Shown here: positions 1 to 10,479 of the stretch, one piece after another | Position numbering within the stretch: position 1 is the stretch's first letter | How the letters are laid out: every line of letters begins with the position of its first letter | NCBI RefSeq assembly: GCF_007833165.1 | Contig: NZ_VOBQ01000004.1 | Coordinates: 124,001-188,000 of the forward strand | DNA length: 64,000 nt | Direction of reading: 5' to 3' | Origin: Caenimonas sedimenti | Lineage (GTDB): Bacteria > Pseudomonadota > Gammaproteobacteria > Burkholderiales > Burkholderiaceae_C | Made by a program: the position numbers and the translations under genes | The notes under the pieces: model-generated | Told to the model about the DNA's origin: nothing | What the model saw: only the letters and a program-made list of their open reading frames with translations | Database searches by the model: none

Positions 1-23
1 GGACCGGGGGGGTTGGCACCCTG

Positions 24-695
24 GTGGTGATTCCCGCACGGAACGAGGCGACCACGCTGCCTTCCGTGGTCGCCCGGCTGATCGAGGCCGGCTGGCGCGA
101 TGTGCTCGTGGTCGATGACCACAGCAGCGACGGGTCCGGGGACGTGGCGCGGGAAGCCGGCGCCACGGTCGTGCGGCCCGTGCTGCCCTTGGGGGCCTGG
201 GGCGCGATGCAGGCTGGCATCCGCTATGGGCTCGCCAAAGGCTATGCCGCGGTCGTCACCATGGATGCCGACGGGCAGCACGAAGCCGGCGAGATCGTCA
301 GGCTCGTGGAGGCGGCCCGCGCGGCGGATGTCGTCATCGGCGCGTTCCCGGAGCGCGCCAGCTCGCTGCGGCGATTCGCCTGGAACTGGTTCCAGCGCCT
401 GACGGGCCTGGGGCTCGAGGACCTGACCTCCGGCTTCCGCTACTACAACCGCGCCGCCATGCGGCTGCTGGCGGCGGAGGAGGCCACCCTGCTGGACTAC
501 CAGGACGTGGGCACGCTGCTGCTGCTGCGGGAGGCCGGCATGCGCCTGGTGGAGGTTCCGGTCTCGATGAAACTGCGAACCGCCGGAAAGTCACGCATCT
601 TCCATTCCTGGTTCAGCGTCGGCCGCTACATGGCCGTCACGACACTCCTGTGCATGTCGCAGTGGAAGGTCCGCAGCGCGAACCGCGTCAACTGA
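24..695 (+). CDS. Family 2 glycosyltransferase (polyprenyl-phosphate sugar transferase-like), possibly 5'-partial
   Basis: A GT-A fold family 2 glycosyltransferase. It opens with VVIPARNEA, has VDDHSSDGS near residue 30, and carries the metal-binding DADGQHE (DxD-type) motif near residue 80, the pattern of dolichol- or undecaprenyl-phosphate mannosyl/glucosyltransferases. The C-terminus has the RTAGKSRIFHSWFSVGRY segment seen in such enzymes. GTG at 24 is the first start inside the window, but the frame stays open to base 3, so the true start may lie outside. The 3' end overlaps the convergent DUF2304 gene by 8 bases. The acceptor cannot be told from sequence; a membrane-associated role in glycan or lipid sugar transfer is inferred. 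Confidence 0.85.
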   Translation: MVIPARNEATTLPSVVARLIEAGWRDVLVVDDHSSDGSGDVAREAGATVVRPVLPLGAWGAMQAGIRYGLAKGYAAVVTMDADGQHEAGEIVRLVEAARAADVVIGAFPERASSLRRFAWNWFQRLTGLGLEDLTSGFRYYNRAAMRLLAAEEATLLDYQDVGTLLLLREAGMRLVEVPVSMKLRTAGKSRIFHSWFSVGRYMAVTTLLCMSQWKVRSANRVN

Positions 696-1041
696 GCGGA
701 CCGGCCGCGCGGTTGTGCTCGAGCTCGAACAGGGCCACCCGCTGGTTCAGCCGCCGGACCTGCCGTTCGATGCGCGTGTTGACGATGTCGCCGTGCAGTG
801 ACTTGATCAGCAGCACGATCACGGCCAGCAGGAGCAGCAGCGCCGGTGAATAGGCGATCCCCGCGGTCCTGGCGATGAAGTCGATGGATCCCGGCCACAG
901 GCCCAGCAATGCCGCGACCCCGGCCACGGACAGCCAGAAAACACCGTAGAGCGGGTGCAGGTGATCGCGCCTCAGCAGGACCACGATGGCCGCGGACAGG
1001 CCGACGCCCAGGAGGGTAGTTGTGAGTTGGAGGCTGGCCAT
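688..1041 (-). CDS. DUF2304 family membrane protein
   Basis: A 117-residue protein with three hydrophobic segments (about residues 5-25, 33-52 and 66-84), then a polar C-terminal helix (RIERQVRRLNQRVALFELE) predicted to be coiled coil. This is the DUF2304 pattern. DUF2304 genes often adjoin family 2 glycosyltransferases, as here, where the two genes converge and overlap by 8 bases. A role as membrane partner of the glycosyltransferase is inferred from that pairing; no biochemical function can be read from the sequence. Confidence 0.75.
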   Translation of the reverse strand: MASLQLTTTLLGVGLSAAIVVLLRRDHLHPLYGVFWLSVAGVAALLGLWPGSIDFIARTAGIAYSPALLLLLAVIVLLIKSLHGDIVNTRIERQVRRLNQRVALFELEHNRAAGPLS

Positions 1042-1053
1042 GGCCGAATTTTA

Positions 1054-1236
1054 CTAAGTGGTGGCCAGGCGCTCGACAAACAGCACCAGCAGGAAGCCGA
1101 ACGCCGCGATCAGCGTCCACTTCAGGACGATCAGCCCGAACTTCTTGTACTTCGGCTGCCCCGTCCCCGCATAGAACGCGAAGCTGACGCCCGCGGCCAG
1201 CAGCAGCAGCATGACGATCCAGCGGAACAACAGCAT
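1054..1236 (-). CDS. Small two-TM membrane protein, unknown function
   Basis: A 60-residue protein with two hydrophobic segments (about 3-22 and 34-55) separated by a short basic loop (GQPKYKKFG). It lies 13 bases downstream of lpxC on the same strand and 12 bases upstream of the DUF2304 gene. The positive loop between two helices suggests both termini are on the same side of the inner membrane. I do not recognise a characterised family. Its coding status rests on the clean hydrophobic pattern and the tight packing with neighbours. Confidence 0.6.
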   Translation of the reverse strand: MLLFRWIVMLLLLAAGVSFAFYAGTGQPKYKKFGLIVLKWTLIAAFGFLLVLFVERLATT

Positions 1237-1249
1237 CGGAGGAACGAAG

Positions 1250-2173
1250 CTACCAGGCCCGCGCCGGCACCGCGAAGCCCGCGGGCGCCTCGCGCTCGTC
1301 AGCGAAGCTCACGACTTCGAAGGCGTCCTGGTCCGCCAGCAGGGCGCGCAGCAGCTTGTTGTTCAGCGCATGGCCCGAACGGAAAGCGCTGTAGGCGGCC
1401 AGCAAGGGCTTGCCCACCAGGTACAGGTCACCCATCGCGTCCAGGATCTTGTGTTTCACGATCTCGTCGTCGTAGCGCAAGCCCTCGGAGTTGAGGACGC
1501 GGTAGTCGTCCATGACGATGGCGTTGTCCAGCCCGCCGCCCAGGCTCAGCCCGTTGGCACGCATCATCTCGACGTCCTTGGTGAAGCCGAAGGTGCGGGC
1601 CCGCGCGATGTCGCGCGAATAGTGGCCCGAGCTCAGGTCGAATTCGTAGCGCTGGCCGGTCGAATTGACGACGCGATGCGCGAACTCGATCTCGAAACTC
1701 AGCTTGTAGCCGTGGTACGGGTCGAGTCGCGCCCACTTGAGGTTGGCACCCTCGCCTTCGCGGACCTCCACCGTCCGCAGCACGCGGATGAAGCGGCGCG
1801 GCGCGTTCTGCTGTTCGATGCCGGCGCTTTGCAGCAGGAAGACGAACGAGGCCGAAGAGCCATCGAGGATGGGCACTTCCTCGCTCGTGATGTCCACCAC
1901 CAGGTTGTCGAGCCCCAGGCCCGCGCAGGCGGACATCAGGTGTTCGACGGTGTGCACCTTGGCGCCGCCGCTGGAGATGGTCGAAGCCAGGCGGGTGTCC
2001 GTCACGGCCTGGGCCGACACCGGGATGTCGACCGGCACCGGCAGATCAACCCGGCGGAACACGATGCCGGTGTCCGGTTGGGCGGGGCGCAGCGTCAGTT
2101 CCACCCGCTGCCCGCCGTGCAGGCCCACGCCGACGGCCTTGGTCAGCGACTTGAGGGTGCGTTGGCGCAGCAT
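1250..2173 (-). CDS. lpxC: UDP-3-O-acyl-N-acetylglucosamine deacetylase
   Basis: LpxC is the zinc deacetylase of the committed step of lipid A synthesis. The 307-residue length fits. The zinc motif HTVEHLMS lies at residues 74-81 (H74, H78) and the second metal/catalytic stretch [13 protein letters not shown] in the C-terminal half; [11 protein letters not shown] is also typical. The start at 2173 ([11 protein letters not shown]) matches the usual LpxC N-terminus; a longer frame exists but adds nonconserved residues. It follows ftsZ in the classical order, but a strong terminator lies between them, so lpxC probably also has its own promoter. Confidence 0.97.
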   Translation of the reverse strand: MLRQRTLKSLTKAVGVGLHGGQRVELTLRPAQPDTGIVFRRVDLPVPVDIPVSAQAVTDTRLASTISSGGAKVHTVEHLMSACAGLGLDNLVVDITSEEVPILDGSSASFVFLLQSAGIEQQNAPRRFIRVLRTVEVREGEGANLKWARLDPYHGYKLSFEIEFAHRVVNSTGQRYEFDLSSGHYSRDIARARTFGFTKDVEMMRANGLSLGGGLDNAIVMDDYRVLNSEGLRYDDEIVKHKILDAMGDLYLVGKPLLAAYSAFRSGHALNNKLLRALLADQDAFEVVSFADEREAPAGFAVPARAW

Positions 2174-2242
2174 GGGCGCGATTCTAGGCCGCGGGCCGCA
2201 AAGGCGCGGTAAAGCGGCGCGATGGCCCCGATGCGGGCTCCA

Positions 2243-2277
2243 GAAAGAAAAAAGAGGTGGGCTGCCTGCGCCCACCT
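2243..2277 (-). terminator. Rho-independent terminator after ftsZ
   Basis: On the minus strand an 8-bp perfect stem (AGGTGGGC / GCCCACCT, 7-base loop) is followed by a U-rich tract read from 2254 to 2243. It lies 38 bases past the ftsZ stop and separates ftsZ from lpxC, so it likely ends most transcripts of the division cluster. Confidence 0.85.
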
Positions 2278-2315
2278 CCCAAACCTCCCAACTGGAGAAC
2301 TTCTACTGCTTCCGC

Positions 2316-3566
2316 TCAGTCTGCCTGCTTGCGCAGGAAGGCCGGGATCTCGAAATCGTCCATGCCGCCGCTGGAGAGGGCATCGACTTTGGCTGCCGCC
2401 TGGGTGCGGTTGGTGCGCCACACGCTGGGCACGGCCAGGCCGTTGTAGTCCGGCTGGGTCGCCGCCGCGGCCGCCTGGCTTTCACGCGTCTGGATGGCAC
2501 CGGGGCCACCGATGGCGTTGTGGATGGTCGGCACGTTGAACGGCACGTTGTCGGTGCCGGTGCGCAGCACCTGCAGCGGCGGAGCCGTGCGGCGCTGGCC
2601 CTGGCCCTGGCGCGACAGGCCGGTGGCGACCACCGTCACGCGCACCTGATCCAGCAGCTCGTCGTCGTAGGCCGTGCCGTAGATCACGTGCGCGTCCGGC
2701 GAGGCGTAAGCGCGGATGGTGTTCATCGCCAGCTTCGACTCGCTCAGCTTGAGCGAACCCTTGGCCGCGGTGATCAGCACCAGCACGCCCTTGGCGCCGG
2801 ACAGGTCGATGCCTTCCAGCAGCGGGCAGGCCACCGCCTGTTCCGCGGCGATGCGCGCGCGGTCCGGGCCGTTGGCCAGGGCCGTGCCCATCATCGCCTT
2901 GCCGGGCTCGCCCATCACCGTGCGCACGTCCTCGAAGTCGACGTTCACATGGCCGGGCACGTTGATGATCTCCGCGATGCCGCCGACGGCGTTCTTCAGC
3001 ACGTCGTTGGCGTGCGCGAACGCCTCGTCCTGCGAGATGTCGTCGCCCAGCACTTCGAGCAGCTTCTCGTTCAGCACCACGATCAGCGAATCGACGTTGG
3101 CTTCGAGCTCGGCCAGGCCGTTGTCGGCGTTGGTCATGCGGCGCCCGCCTTCCCAGTCGAAGGGCTTGGTGACCACGCCGACCGTCAGGATGCCCATTTC
3201 CTTGGCCACGCGCGCGATCACCGGCGCGGCGCCGGTGCCGGTGCCGCCACCCATGCCGGCGGTGATGAAGAGCATGTTCGCCCCTTCAATCGCCTCGCGG
3301 ATGCTTTCGACGGCCGCCTCGGCGGCCTCGCGGCCCTTGTCCGGCTTGCTGCCGGCACCCAGCCCGCTGTGGCCCAGCTGGATGTGCTTGTGGGCGGAGC
3401 TGCGTGCCAGCGCCTGTGCGTCGGTGTTGGCGCAGACGAATTCCACGCCCTGCACGTTGCGCTCGATCATGTGCGCCACGGCATTGCCGCCGCCACCGCC
3501 GACACCGATCACCTTGATCATGGTGCCCTGGTGAAACTCCTCGACTTCGATCATTTCGATGCTCAT
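2316..3566 (-). CDS. ftsZ: Cell division GTPase FtsZ
   Basis: FtsZ is the tubulin-like GTPase that forms the division ring. The 416-residue protein has the GTP-binding signature GGGTGTG at residues 106-112 and the T7-loop region NVDFEDVRTVM. The conserved C-terminal peptide DDFEIPAFLRKQAD binds FtsA and ZipA. The ATG at 3566 was chosen because an AGGAG ribosome site lies 8 bases upstream and the preceding in-frame residues are not conserved. It is separated from ftsA by 231 bases containing a GC-rich repeat, so an extra ftsZ promoter there is likely. Confidence 0.98.
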   Translation of the reverse strand: MSIEMIEVEEFHQGTMIKVIGVGGGGGNAVAHMIERNVQGVEFVCANTDAQALARSSAHKHIQLGHSGLGAGSKPDKGREAAEAAVESIREAIEGANMLFITAGMGGGTGTGAAPVIARVAKEMGILTVGVVTKPFDWEGGRRMTNADNGLAELEANVDSLIVVLNEKLLEVLGDDISQDEAFAHANDVLKNAVGGIAEIINVPGHVNVDFEDVRTVMGEPGKAMMGTALANGPDRARIAAEQAVACPLLEGIDLSGAKGVLVLITAAKGSLKLSESKLAMNTIRAYASPDAHVIYGTAYDDELLDQVRVTVVATGLSRQGQGQRRTAPPLQVLRTGTDNVPFNVPTIHNAIGGPGAIQTRESQAAAAATQPDYNGLAVPSVWRTNRTQAAAKVDALSSGGMDDFEIPAFLRKQAD

Positions 3567-3723
3567 TGCAATCTCCTGAAATACGTTTGCAGTTGCCAAA
3601 TGCTTTGCTGTTCTTTGTGTGTCATCAACGCGAGAGCGGTGGATCGGTGCACCGACATCGCTCCTTTCTCTCGCCCGGAGGCGAGGCGCGGGCTTGCCAC
3701 AGACTGACAATGCGAGTGCCACC

Positions 3724-3797
3724 GCGGAACCGGCTTTGCCGGGCCGCGGGTGGCGCCCCCCTGGGGGGGAGGCGGCCGAAGGACGCTTCGGGGGGGG
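3724..3797. repeat. GC-rich palindromic intergenic repeat between ftsA and ftsZ
   Basis: The ftsA-ftsZ gap contains adjacent hairpin-forming blocks: CGGCTTTGCCGGG, a run of C then G (CGCCCCCCTGGGGGGG) and CCGAAGGACGCTTCGG ending in a G run. The layout resembles short dispersed elements I have seen in intergenic regions of Comamonadaceae. No second copy was noticed in this window, so calling it dispersed is an inference. It directly abuts the ftsA stop codon and could act as a transcription attenuator or mRNA-stability element. Confidence 0.45.
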
Positions 3798-5027
3798 TCA
3801 AAAGTTCCCCACGATGAAGTCGCGGAATCGTCCGAAGGCGGTCTTCATCGAGCCATTCTTTTGCGCCACCTTGATGCCGCGCATGCGGGCGAGGCGCGCT
3901 TCCTCGAGCAGCCCCATCACAGTCGCCGCCCGGGGTTGCGCCACCATGTCGGAGAGGGCGCCGGTGTAGCGCGGCACTCCGCGGCGCACGGGCTTCAGGA
4001 AGATGTCCTCGCCCAGTTCCACCATGCCCGGCATGATCGCGCTGCCGCCGGTGATGACGATGCCCGAAGAGAGCACCTCCTCGTAGCCCGACTCGCGCAC
4101 GACCTGCTGCACCAGCGAGAAGATCTCCTCGACCCGCGGCTCGATCACGCCGGCCAGCGCCTGCTTGCTCAGCATGCGCGGGCCGCGATCGCCGAGGCCG
4201 GGCACTTCCACCTGCTGCTCGGGGTCGGCCAGCAACTGCTTGGCGTAACCCGACTCCACCTTGATGTCCTCGGCGTCCTTGGTGGGCGTGCGCAGCGCCA
4301 TCGCGATGTCACTCGTGATCAGGTCGCCGGCGATTGGAATGACGGCGGTGTGCCGGATGGCGCCGCCGGTGAAGATCGCCACGTCGGTGGTGCCGGCGCC
4401 GATGTCCACCATTGCCACGCCCAGCTCTTTCTCGTCATCGGTCAGGATGGCGTGGCTGGAGGCCAGCGGGTTCAGCATCAGCTGCTCCACTTCCAGGCCG
4501 CAGCGGCGCACGCACTTGATGATGTTCTCGGCCGCGCTCTGGGCGCCGGTGACGATGTGCACCTTGGCCTCGAGCCGGATGCCGCTCATGCCGATCGGCT
4601 CCTTCACGTCCTGGCCGTCGATCACGAATTCCTGCGGCTCGACCAGCAGCAGTCGCTGGTCGGTCGAGATGTTGATGGCACGAGCGGTCTCCACCACGCG
4701 GGCCACGTCCGCCGGCGTCACCTCCCGGTCCTTCACCGCCACCATGCCGCTGGAATTGATGCCGCGGATGTGGCTGCCGGTGATGCCGGTGTAGACGCGC
4801 GTGATCTTGCAGTCGGCCATCAGCTCGGCCTCTTTCAGGGCCTGCTGGATGCTCTGCACGGTGGCGTCGATGTTCACGACCACCCCGCGCTTCAGGCCGT
4901 TGGACGGCGCGACCCCCAGCCCGGCGAGCTTGAGTTCGCCGCCGGGCATGACCTCGGCCACCACCACCATCACCTTGGCGGTGCCGATGTCGAGGCCGAC
5001 GACCAGGTCCTTGTAGTCCTTTGCCAT
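3798..5027 (-). CDS. ftsA: Cell division protein FtsA
   Basis: FtsA is the actin-like ATPase that tethers FtsZ to the membrane. The 409-residue protein begins MAKDYKDLVVGLDIGTAKV (phosphate-1 motif) and has the phosphate-2 region VDIGAGTTDVAIF and the adenosine motif ITGGSAIMPG. The C-terminus (FGRFRDFIVGNF) is the amphipathic membrane-targeting helix. The start at 5027 gives the standard N-terminus; the longer frame upstream is a shadow of ftsQ. It lies 5 bases downstream of ftsQ in the same operon. Confidence 0.97.
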   Translation of the reverse strand: MAKDYKDLVVGLDIGTAKVMVVVAEVMPGGELKLAGLGVAPSNGLKRGVVVNIDATVQSIQQALKEAELMADCKITRVYTGITGSHIRGINSSGMVAVKDREVTPADVARVVETARAINISTDQRLLLVEPQEFVIDGQDVKEPIGMSGIRLEAKVHIVTGAQSAAENIIKCVRRCGLEVEQLMLNPLASSHAILTDDEKELGVAMVDIGAGTTDVAIFTGGAIRHTAVIPIAGDLITSDIAMALRTPTKDAEDIKVESGYAKQLLADPEQQVEVPGLGDRGPRMLSKQALAGVIEPRVEEIFSLVQQVVRESGYEEVLSSGIVITGGSAIMPGMVELGEDIFLKPVRRGVPRYTGALSDMVAQPRAATVMGLLEEARLARMRGIKVAQKNGSMKTAFGRFRDFIVGNF

Positions 5028-5032
5028 CTTCG

Positions 5033-5821
5033 TTATTTCCTCGGTTCCTTCTGCGCCTGCACGTCCGTCGTGCCGACGCCCCTCAACTTCACCGCGTAGC
5101 CATCCCCGTGCCGCAGGTCGGCGGAGAGCAATGCCTCCGGCCGCCGGCTGTATTTCGCCGTCACCTGGGTCAGCGTCTGCGCGAAGCGCTGGCTGCGCGC
5201 CAGCACCTCTTCCTGCGAGCCGCGCCCCAGTTCCACCGTGGCGCCGGTGTCCAGCACCATGACCCAGCTGCCCCGCCCGGTGAGCGTGAGCTGCGACACG
5301 GACAGATCCAGCGGGGTGAACAACGGATGAAGAGCCCGGTACATCGCCAGCACCTGGGCCGATTCGCCGTCCGGCCCGGCCAGCCGGGGCAGGTCGTCCT
5401 GCTCCGCGTCGCCGGCATTGGCCTCGAAGACCTCGCCGAAGTTGTTGACCAGGCGGGATTCCGCTTCGGCGCCCCACAGCGCTTCGGCCCGGTGCTCCTG
5501 CAGGACCACGCGCAGGCGGTTCGGGAATTCGCGCCGCACGACCGCCTGCCGGACCCAGGGCACGGCCTCGAAAGCCGCGCGGGCGCGCTGCAGGTCCACC
5601 GTGAAGAAGTTGCCCGCCAGCCGCGGCGCCACGTTGGCCCGCAGGGTCGGCGCGCTGTTGTGCGTGACATCGCCCTGCACCGTGATGCCCCCGATGGCGA
5701 ACAGCGGGTGCCGCAGCGCCCACCAGCCCAGCGCCGCCGCCAGCAGCAAGCCGAAGACCGTGAACAGCAGTGAAGCGGTCACGTTCATCAGCTTGACATC
5801 CAGCGGCAGGGCGGCGTTCAT
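5033..5821 (-). CDS. ftsQ: Cell division protein FtsQ
   Basis: FtsQ is the bitopic divisome scaffold that contacts FtsB/FtsL. The 262-residue protein has a short cytoplasmic tail, one membrane helix (about 14-35), then a POTRA domain beginning [20 protein letters not shown], and the FtsQ domain ([16 protein letters not shown]). The ATG at 5821 overlaps the ddl stop (ATGA), indicating translational coupling. Length and order are standard for the dcw cluster. Confidence 0.95.
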   Translation of the reverse strand: MNAALPLDVKLMNVTASLLFTVFGLLLAAALGWWALRHPLFAIGGITVQGDVTHNSAPTLRANVAPRLAGNFFTVDLQRARAAFEAVPWVRQAVVRREFPNRLRVVLQEHRAEALWGAEAESRLVNNFGEVFEANAGDAEQDDLPRLAGPDGESAQVLAMYRALHPLFTPLDLSVSQLTLTGRGSWVMVLDTGATVELGRGSQEEVLARSQRFAQTLTQVTAKYSRRPEALLSADLRHGDGYAVKLRGVGTTDVQAQKEPRK

Positions 5822-6792
5822 GGGCGCGCGGTCTCCTGGTCCAGGCTGGCCGAGGCCAGCAGCTGCAGGCACAGCTCTTCGTACCCGATACCGGCTGCCC
5901 GTGCGGACATCGGCACCAGCGAGTGGCCGGTCATGCCCGGGGAGGTGTTGATCTCGAGGAGCGACGGCTTGCGGGTGGTGCCATCGATCATCACGTCGAT
6001 GCGGCCCCAGCCGCGGCAACCGAGCACCCGGTAGGCCTTGAGCACGATCTCCTGGATGGCGGCTTCCTCGCCTTCCGGCAGGCCGCAAGGCACCAGGTAC
6101 TTGGTGTCGTCGGTGAAGTACTTGTTCTGGTAGTCGTAGTTGCCCTCGGGCGCGACGATGCGGATCACGGGCAGCGCGCGGGCCTGGTCACCCGTGCCCA
6201 GGACCGGGCAGGTGACTTCGTCGCCCGCGATGAATTGCTCGCACAGGACATCGGCGTCCAGTGCCGCGGCGGCGTCGACGGCTTCCTTCATCTCCGAGTA
6301 GCCCTTGACCTTGGCGACGCCGATGGAAGAGCCTTCGCGAGCTGGCTTGACGATGACGGGCAGGCCCAGGTCGTCGGGCACCGCGATCACCTGCTTCTGC
6401 TCGTAGGCGCCGCGCCGCAGCAGCAAGAAGCGCGGCGTCGGGATGCCCTCGGCGAGCCAGACGCGCTTGGTCATGACCTTGTCGATGGAGATCGCCGATG
6501 CCATCACGCCGGACCCGGTGTACGGGATGCCCAGCAGTTCCAGCGCACCCTGCACGGTTCCGTCCTCGCCGAAGCGGCCGTGCAACGCGATGAAGCAGCG
6601 CTTGAAGCCCTTCTTCTTGAGTTCGGACAGGTCGCGTTCGGCCGGATCGAAGGCATGCGCGTCCACGCCCTTGGACTGCAGCGCCTTCAGCACGCCGGCG
6701 CCGGACATGAGCGAGACCTCGCGCTCGGCGGACTTGCCGCCCATGAGCACGGCTGTCTTGCCGAAGCTCTTCACGTCGACGGCGGCGTTCAT
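5818..6792 (-). CDS. ddl: D-alanine--D-alanine ligase
   Basis: An ATP-grasp ligase making D-Ala-D-Ala for the peptidoglycan stem peptide. The 324-residue protein begins with a short lead and [17 protein letters not shown]. It contains the ATP-grasp stretches [14 protein letters not shown] and WGRIDVMID, and the C-terminal [15 protein letters not shown] (metal and omega-loop region). The start at 6792 overlaps the murC stop by the ATGA pattern. Its position between murC and ftsQ suggests the DdlB-type paralogue. Confidence 0.97.
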   Translation of the reverse strand: MNAAVDVKSFGKTAVLMGGKSAEREVSLMSGAGVLKALQSKGVDAHAFDPAERDLSELKKKGFKRCFIALHGRFGEDGTVQGALELLGIPYTGSGVMASAISIDKVMTKRVWLAEGIPTPRFLLLRRGAYEQKQVIAVPDDLGLPVIVKPAREGSSIGVAKVKGYSEMKEAVDAAAALDADVLCEQFIAGDEVTCPVLGTGDQARALPVIRIVAPEGNYDYQNKYFTDDTKYLVPCGLPEGEEAAIQEIVLKAYRVLGCRGWGRIDVMIDGTTRKPSLLEINTSPGMTGHSLVPMSARAAGIGYEELCLQLLASASLDQETARP

Positions 6793-8201
6793 GCTGCGCC
6801 TCCGAGTTCCACCAGCTTGGCCGGCACGCCGCCGATGGAGCCGGCACCCATGCACATCACGACATCGCCATCGCGCACGATGTCGAGCACGGCACCCGGC
6901 ATGGCGCCGATGTCATCCACGAAGTGCGGTTCGACCTTGCCGGCCACGCGCATCGCGCGCGCCAGCGAGCGGCCGTCGGCCGCCACGATGGGTTCCTCGC
7001 CGGCCGAATACACCTCGGAGAGCAGCACGGTGTCGGCCTGGCCCAGCACCTTGACGAAATCCTCGAAGCAGTCCCGCGTGCGGGTGTAGCGGTGCGGCTG
7101 AAATGCCAGCACCAGGCGCTGGCCGGGGAACGCCCCGCGCGCGGCCGCCAGTGTCGCGGCCACCTCCACCGGATGGTGGCCGTAGTCCTCGATCACGCGG
7201 AACTTGCCGCCACCCTGGGCGGCCGGCACCGCGACATCGCCGTAGCTCTGGAAGCGACGGCCCACGCCGTTGAACTCCTCCAGCGCCTTGGCCACCGCGT
7301 CGTCGGGGATGTTGAGCTCCACCGCGATGGCGATGGCCGACAGCGCGTTCAGCACGTTGTGCATGCCAGCCAGGTTGAGCTTCACATGCAGGTCCGGCAG
7401 CGTCACGCCGTTGCGCCGCTGCACCGTGAAGTGCATCTGCGCGCCCACCGCCTTCACGTTCACCGCGCGGACCTGGGCTTCCTCGTTCAAGCCGTAGCTG
7501 GTGACCGGGCACTGCACGTCCGCCACGATGCTTCGCACCGCGGCATCGTCGGTGCACAGGATGGCCGTGCCGTAGAACGGCATGCGGTGCAGGAAATCGA
7601 GGAAGGCCCCCTTCAGCTTGTTGAAGTCGTGGCCGTAGGTCTCCATGTGGTCGGCGTCGATGTTGGTGACGACGGCCATGACCGGCATGAGGTTCAGGAA
7701 GGACGCATCCGACTCGTCGGCTTCCACAACGATGTAGTCGCCGCTGCCCAGCTTGGCATTGGCTCCGGCGCTGTTCAGGCGGCCGCCGATCACGAAGGTC
7801 GGGTCCAGGCCGCCCTCCGCCAGCACGCTGGCGACCAGGCTGGTCGTCGTCGTTTTGCCGTGGGTGCCGGCGATGGCGATGCCCTGCTTCAGGCGCATCA
7901 ACTCCGCCAGCATCATGGCGCGCGGCACAACCGGGATCTTGCGTTTGCGCGCAGCCAGCACTTCAGGGTTGTCCGGCTGCACCGCGGTCGACGTGACGAC
8001 GGCATCGGCGCCAATGACGTTCGCCGCGGCGTGGCCCACGAAGGTCTGGATGCCGAGCGACTGCAAGCGGCGCAGCGTCGCGGTGTCCGCGAGGTCCGAG
8101 CCGGAGATCAGGTAACCGAGGTTGCGCAGGATCTCGGCGATGCCGGACATGCCGGCGCCGCCCACGCCTACGAAGTGAATGTGCTTGATCGCGTGTTTCA
8201 T
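6789..8201 (-). CDS. murC: UDP-N-acetylmuramate--L-alanine ligase
   Basis: MurC adds L-Ala to UDP-MurNAc, the first cytoplasmic stem-peptide step. The 470-residue protein opens with a Rossmann loop ([17 protein letters not shown]) and has the Mur-ligase P-loop GTHGKTTTT at residues 112-120 and the C-terminal [10 protein letters not shown] and FQPHRYTRT motifs typical of MurC. The start at 8201 overlaps the murG stop (ATGA). Confidence 0.98.
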   Translation of the reverse strand: MKHAIKHIHFVGVGGAGMSGIAEILRNLGYLISGSDLADTATLRRLQSLGIQTFVGHAAANVIGADAVVTSTAVQPDNPEVLAARKRKIPVVPRAMMLAELMRLKQGIAIAGTHGKTTTTSLVASVLAEGGLDPTFVIGGRLNSAGANAKLGSGDYIVVEADESDASFLNLMPVMAVVTNIDADHMETYGHDFNKLKGAFLDFLHRMPFYGTAILCTDDAAVRSIVADVQCPVTSYGLNEEAQVRAVNVKAVGAQMHFTVQRRNGVTLPDLHVKLNLAGMHNVLNALSAIAIAVELNIPDDAVAKALEEFNGVGRRFQSYGDVAVPAAQGGGKFRVIEDYGHHPVEVAATLAAARGAFPGQRLVLAFQPHRYTRTRDCFEDFVKVLGQADTVLLSEVYSAGEEPIVAADGRSLARAMRVAGKVEPHFVDDIGAMPGAVLDIVRDGDVVMCMGAGSIGGVPAKLVELGGAA

Positions 8202-9268
8202 GGCGTCCCCGCCAGTGCTTCGCAGGCCGCCACCATCTGCTCGGTGGCCTGCGTCTTTTCCATCTTCTTCGCCGCCATGGCCCGCGCGAGCAGGTCCTGC
8301 CGGTTCATGTTCTTCAGCATCGCGGCCAACCCCTCGGCCGTGAGCTCCCGTTGCTGCACCAGCCACCCGCCTCCGGCGTCGACCAGGAATTTCGCGTTTG
8401 TCGTCTGGTGGTCGTCCACCGCGAAAGGGAAAGGCACGAAGACCGCGGGCACGCCGATCGCCGCCAGCTCGGTCACGGTGCTGGCACCGGCGCGGCAGAT
8501 CACAAGGTCGGCTTCGGCGAACGCCGTCGCGGTGTCGTCAATGAAGGGCGTGAGTTCGGCCTCGACATCAGCCGCCGCATAGTTGGAGCGCAGCTCGTCG
8601 ATCTGTTTGGCGCCGCTCTGGTGGATGACGTGCGGGCGTTCGGCAGCGGGCAGCAGTGCCACCGCTTGCGGCACGATGTCGTTGAGCGCCTTGGCACCGA
8701 GGCTGCCACCGACGACCAGCAACTTCAGCGGTCCAGCGCGTCCGGCGAAGCGCTGCTCCGGCGGCGGCTGATGCAGGAAGGCTTCGCGCAGCGGATTGCC
8801 GACCCACTCGCCCTTGGACAGGACATCCGGGAACGCGGTGTAGACCTTGTCGGCCACACCCGCCAGGACCTTGTTGGCCATGCCGGCCTTGGAGTTCTGT
8901 TCATGCAGCACCAGCGCCTTGCCGAGCAGCACGCCCATCATCCCGCCGGGAAACGTGATGTAGCCGCCCAGGCCGACCACCACTTGCGGCCGCACACGCC
9001 GCACCACCTGGATGCTCTGCCAGAAAGCGCGCAACAGGCGCAGCGGCAGCAAGGCCAGCGTCACGACGCCCTTGCCGCGCACACCGCTGAAGTCGATGGT
9101 CTCCAGCGCGAAGCCACGCGGCGGCACCAGTTGGCTCTCCATGCTCCCGGGCGCGCCCAGCCAGTGCACCCGCCAGCCGCGGCCGCGCAGGGCTTCCGCG
9201 ATGGCGAGGCCCGGAAAGATATGGCCGCCAGTACCACCAGCCATCACGAGGGCGCAACGTGCACTCAT
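8198..9268 (-). CDS. murG: UDP-GlcNAc:lipid I GlcNAc transferase MurG
   Basis: MurG is the peripheral inner-membrane GT28 glycosyltransferase that converts lipid I to lipid II. The 356-residue protein has the N-terminal glycine-rich loop [14 protein letters not shown], a second loop [12 protein letters not shown], and the sugar-nucleotide site [16 protein letters not shown] in the C-terminal domain. The ATG at 9268 overlaps the ftsW stop by four bases, consistent with coupled translation. Confidence 0.98.
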   Translation of the reverse strand: MSARCALVMAGGTGGHIFPGLAIAEALRGRGWRVHWLGAPGSMESQLVPPRGFALETIDFSGVRGKGVVTLALLPLRLLRAFWQSIQVVRRVRPQVVVGLGGYITFPGGMMGVLLGKALVLHEQNSKAGMANKVLAGVADKVYTAFPDVLSKGEWVGNPLREAFLHQPPPEQRFAGRAGPLKLLVVGGSLGAKALNDIVPQAVALLPAAERPHVIHQSGAKQIDELRSNYAAADVEAELTPFIDDTATAFAEADLVICRAGASTVTELAAIGVPAVFVPFPFAVDDHQTTNAKFLVDAGGGWLVQQRELTAEGLAAMLKNMNRQDLLARAMAAKKMEKTQATEQMVAACEALAGTP

Positions 9269-10479
9269 GCCCGGCCTCCCTTCATGAGAGTGCGGTTCTC
9301 GTGGTCGATACGCAAGACCACCGCGATCGCGACCACGTTCATCAGCACCGCCGAGCCGCCGTAACTCATGAGCGGCAGCGTGAGCCCTTTGGTCGGCAGG
9401 GCGCCCAGGTTGACGCCCATGTTGATGAACGCCTGGAAGCCGATCCAGATGCCGACGCCCTGCGCGACCAAGCCCGCGAACACGCGGTCCAGCGCGATCG
9501 CCTGGCGGCCGATGTGCATGATGCGGCGCGTCATCCAGAGAAAGAGCGCGATGACGGTGATGACGCCGACCAGGCCGAATTCCTCGCCGATCACGGCCAG
9601 CAGGAAGTCGGTGTGCGCCTCCGGCAGCCAGTGCAGCTTCTCGACACTGCCGCCCAGGCCGACGCCGAAGATCTCGCCGCGCCCGATGGCGATGAGCGAA
9701 TGCGACAACTGATAGCCCTTGCCCAGGGCGTGCTTCTCGCTCCACGGGTCCAGGTAGGCAAAGATGCGTTCGCGCCGCCATTCGGACAACGCGATCATCA
9801 GCACGAAGGCCACCGTCATCACCGCGGCGATCAGGAAGAACATGCGCGCATTGACGCCGCCCAGGAACAGGATGCCCATGGCGATGACGGCGATCACCAG
9901 GAAGGCGCCCATGTCCGGCTCGGCCAGCAGCAGGAGGCCCACGACCGCGACCGCGACGGCCATCGGCAGCACGGCGCGGAAGAACTTCTCCTTCACCTCC
10001 ATCTTGCGGACCATGTAGTCCGCGGCGTAGAGCAGCACCGCGAACTTGGCCAGCTCCGACGGCTGGAACGACAACGGCCCGAAGACGATCCAGCGGCGCG
10101 CGCCGTTCACGCCCTTGCCGATCTGCGGGATCAGCACGACCACCAGCAGCAGCAGGGCCAGCACGAACAGCCAGGGCGCCCAGCGCTCCCAGGCCGCCAC
10201 CGGCACCTGGAAGGTGAGCAGGCCCACCACGAAGGCGAGCACCAGGAACATCGCGTGGCGCTGAAGGAAGAACGTGTGCGCGTAGCGGGCGAATTTGGGG
10301 TTGTCCGGCAGCGCGATCGAGGCCGAATAGACCATGACCAGGCCCCAGGCGAGCAGGCCGACCATGACCCACATCAGCGCCTGGTCGAATCCATGCACAC
10401 GCGTGACCTGCCCCGGCCCGGCCCCGGTGCGGCGCCGCAGCCAGCCGCCGAAGGAGGCGGTGGAGGCGTTCACCGGCAA
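9265..10479 (-). CDS. ftsW: SEDS peptidoglycan polymerase FtsW
   Basis: FtsW is the SEDS-family glycosyltransferase that polymerises septal peptidoglycan with FtsI. The 404-residue protein has about ten membrane helices. Signatures include [20 protein letters not shown] and the C-terminal [16 protein letters not shown]. Its start overlaps the end of murD by 10 bases. The N-terminal basic stretch WLRRRTG precedes the first helix. Confidence 0.97.
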   Translation of the reverse strand: MPVNASTASFGGWLRRRTGAGPGQVTRVHGFDQALMWVMVGLLAWGLVMVYSASIALPDNPKFARYAHTFFLQRHAMFLVLAFVVGLLTFQVPVAAWERWAPWLFVLALLLLVVVLIPQIGKGVNGARRWIVFGPLSFQPSELAKFAVLLYAADYMVRKMEVKEKFFRAVLPMAVAVAVVGLLLLAEPDMGAFLVIAVIAMGILFLGGVNARMFFLIAAVMTVAFVLMIALSEWRRERIFAYLDPWSEKHALGKGYQLSHSLIAIGRGEIFGVGLGGSVEKLHWLPEAHTDFLLAVIGEEFGLVGVITVIALFLWMTRRIMHIGRQAIALDRVFAGLVAQGVGIWIGFQAFINMGVNLGALPTKGLTLPLMSYGGSAVLMNVVAIAVVLRIDHENRTLMKGGRA

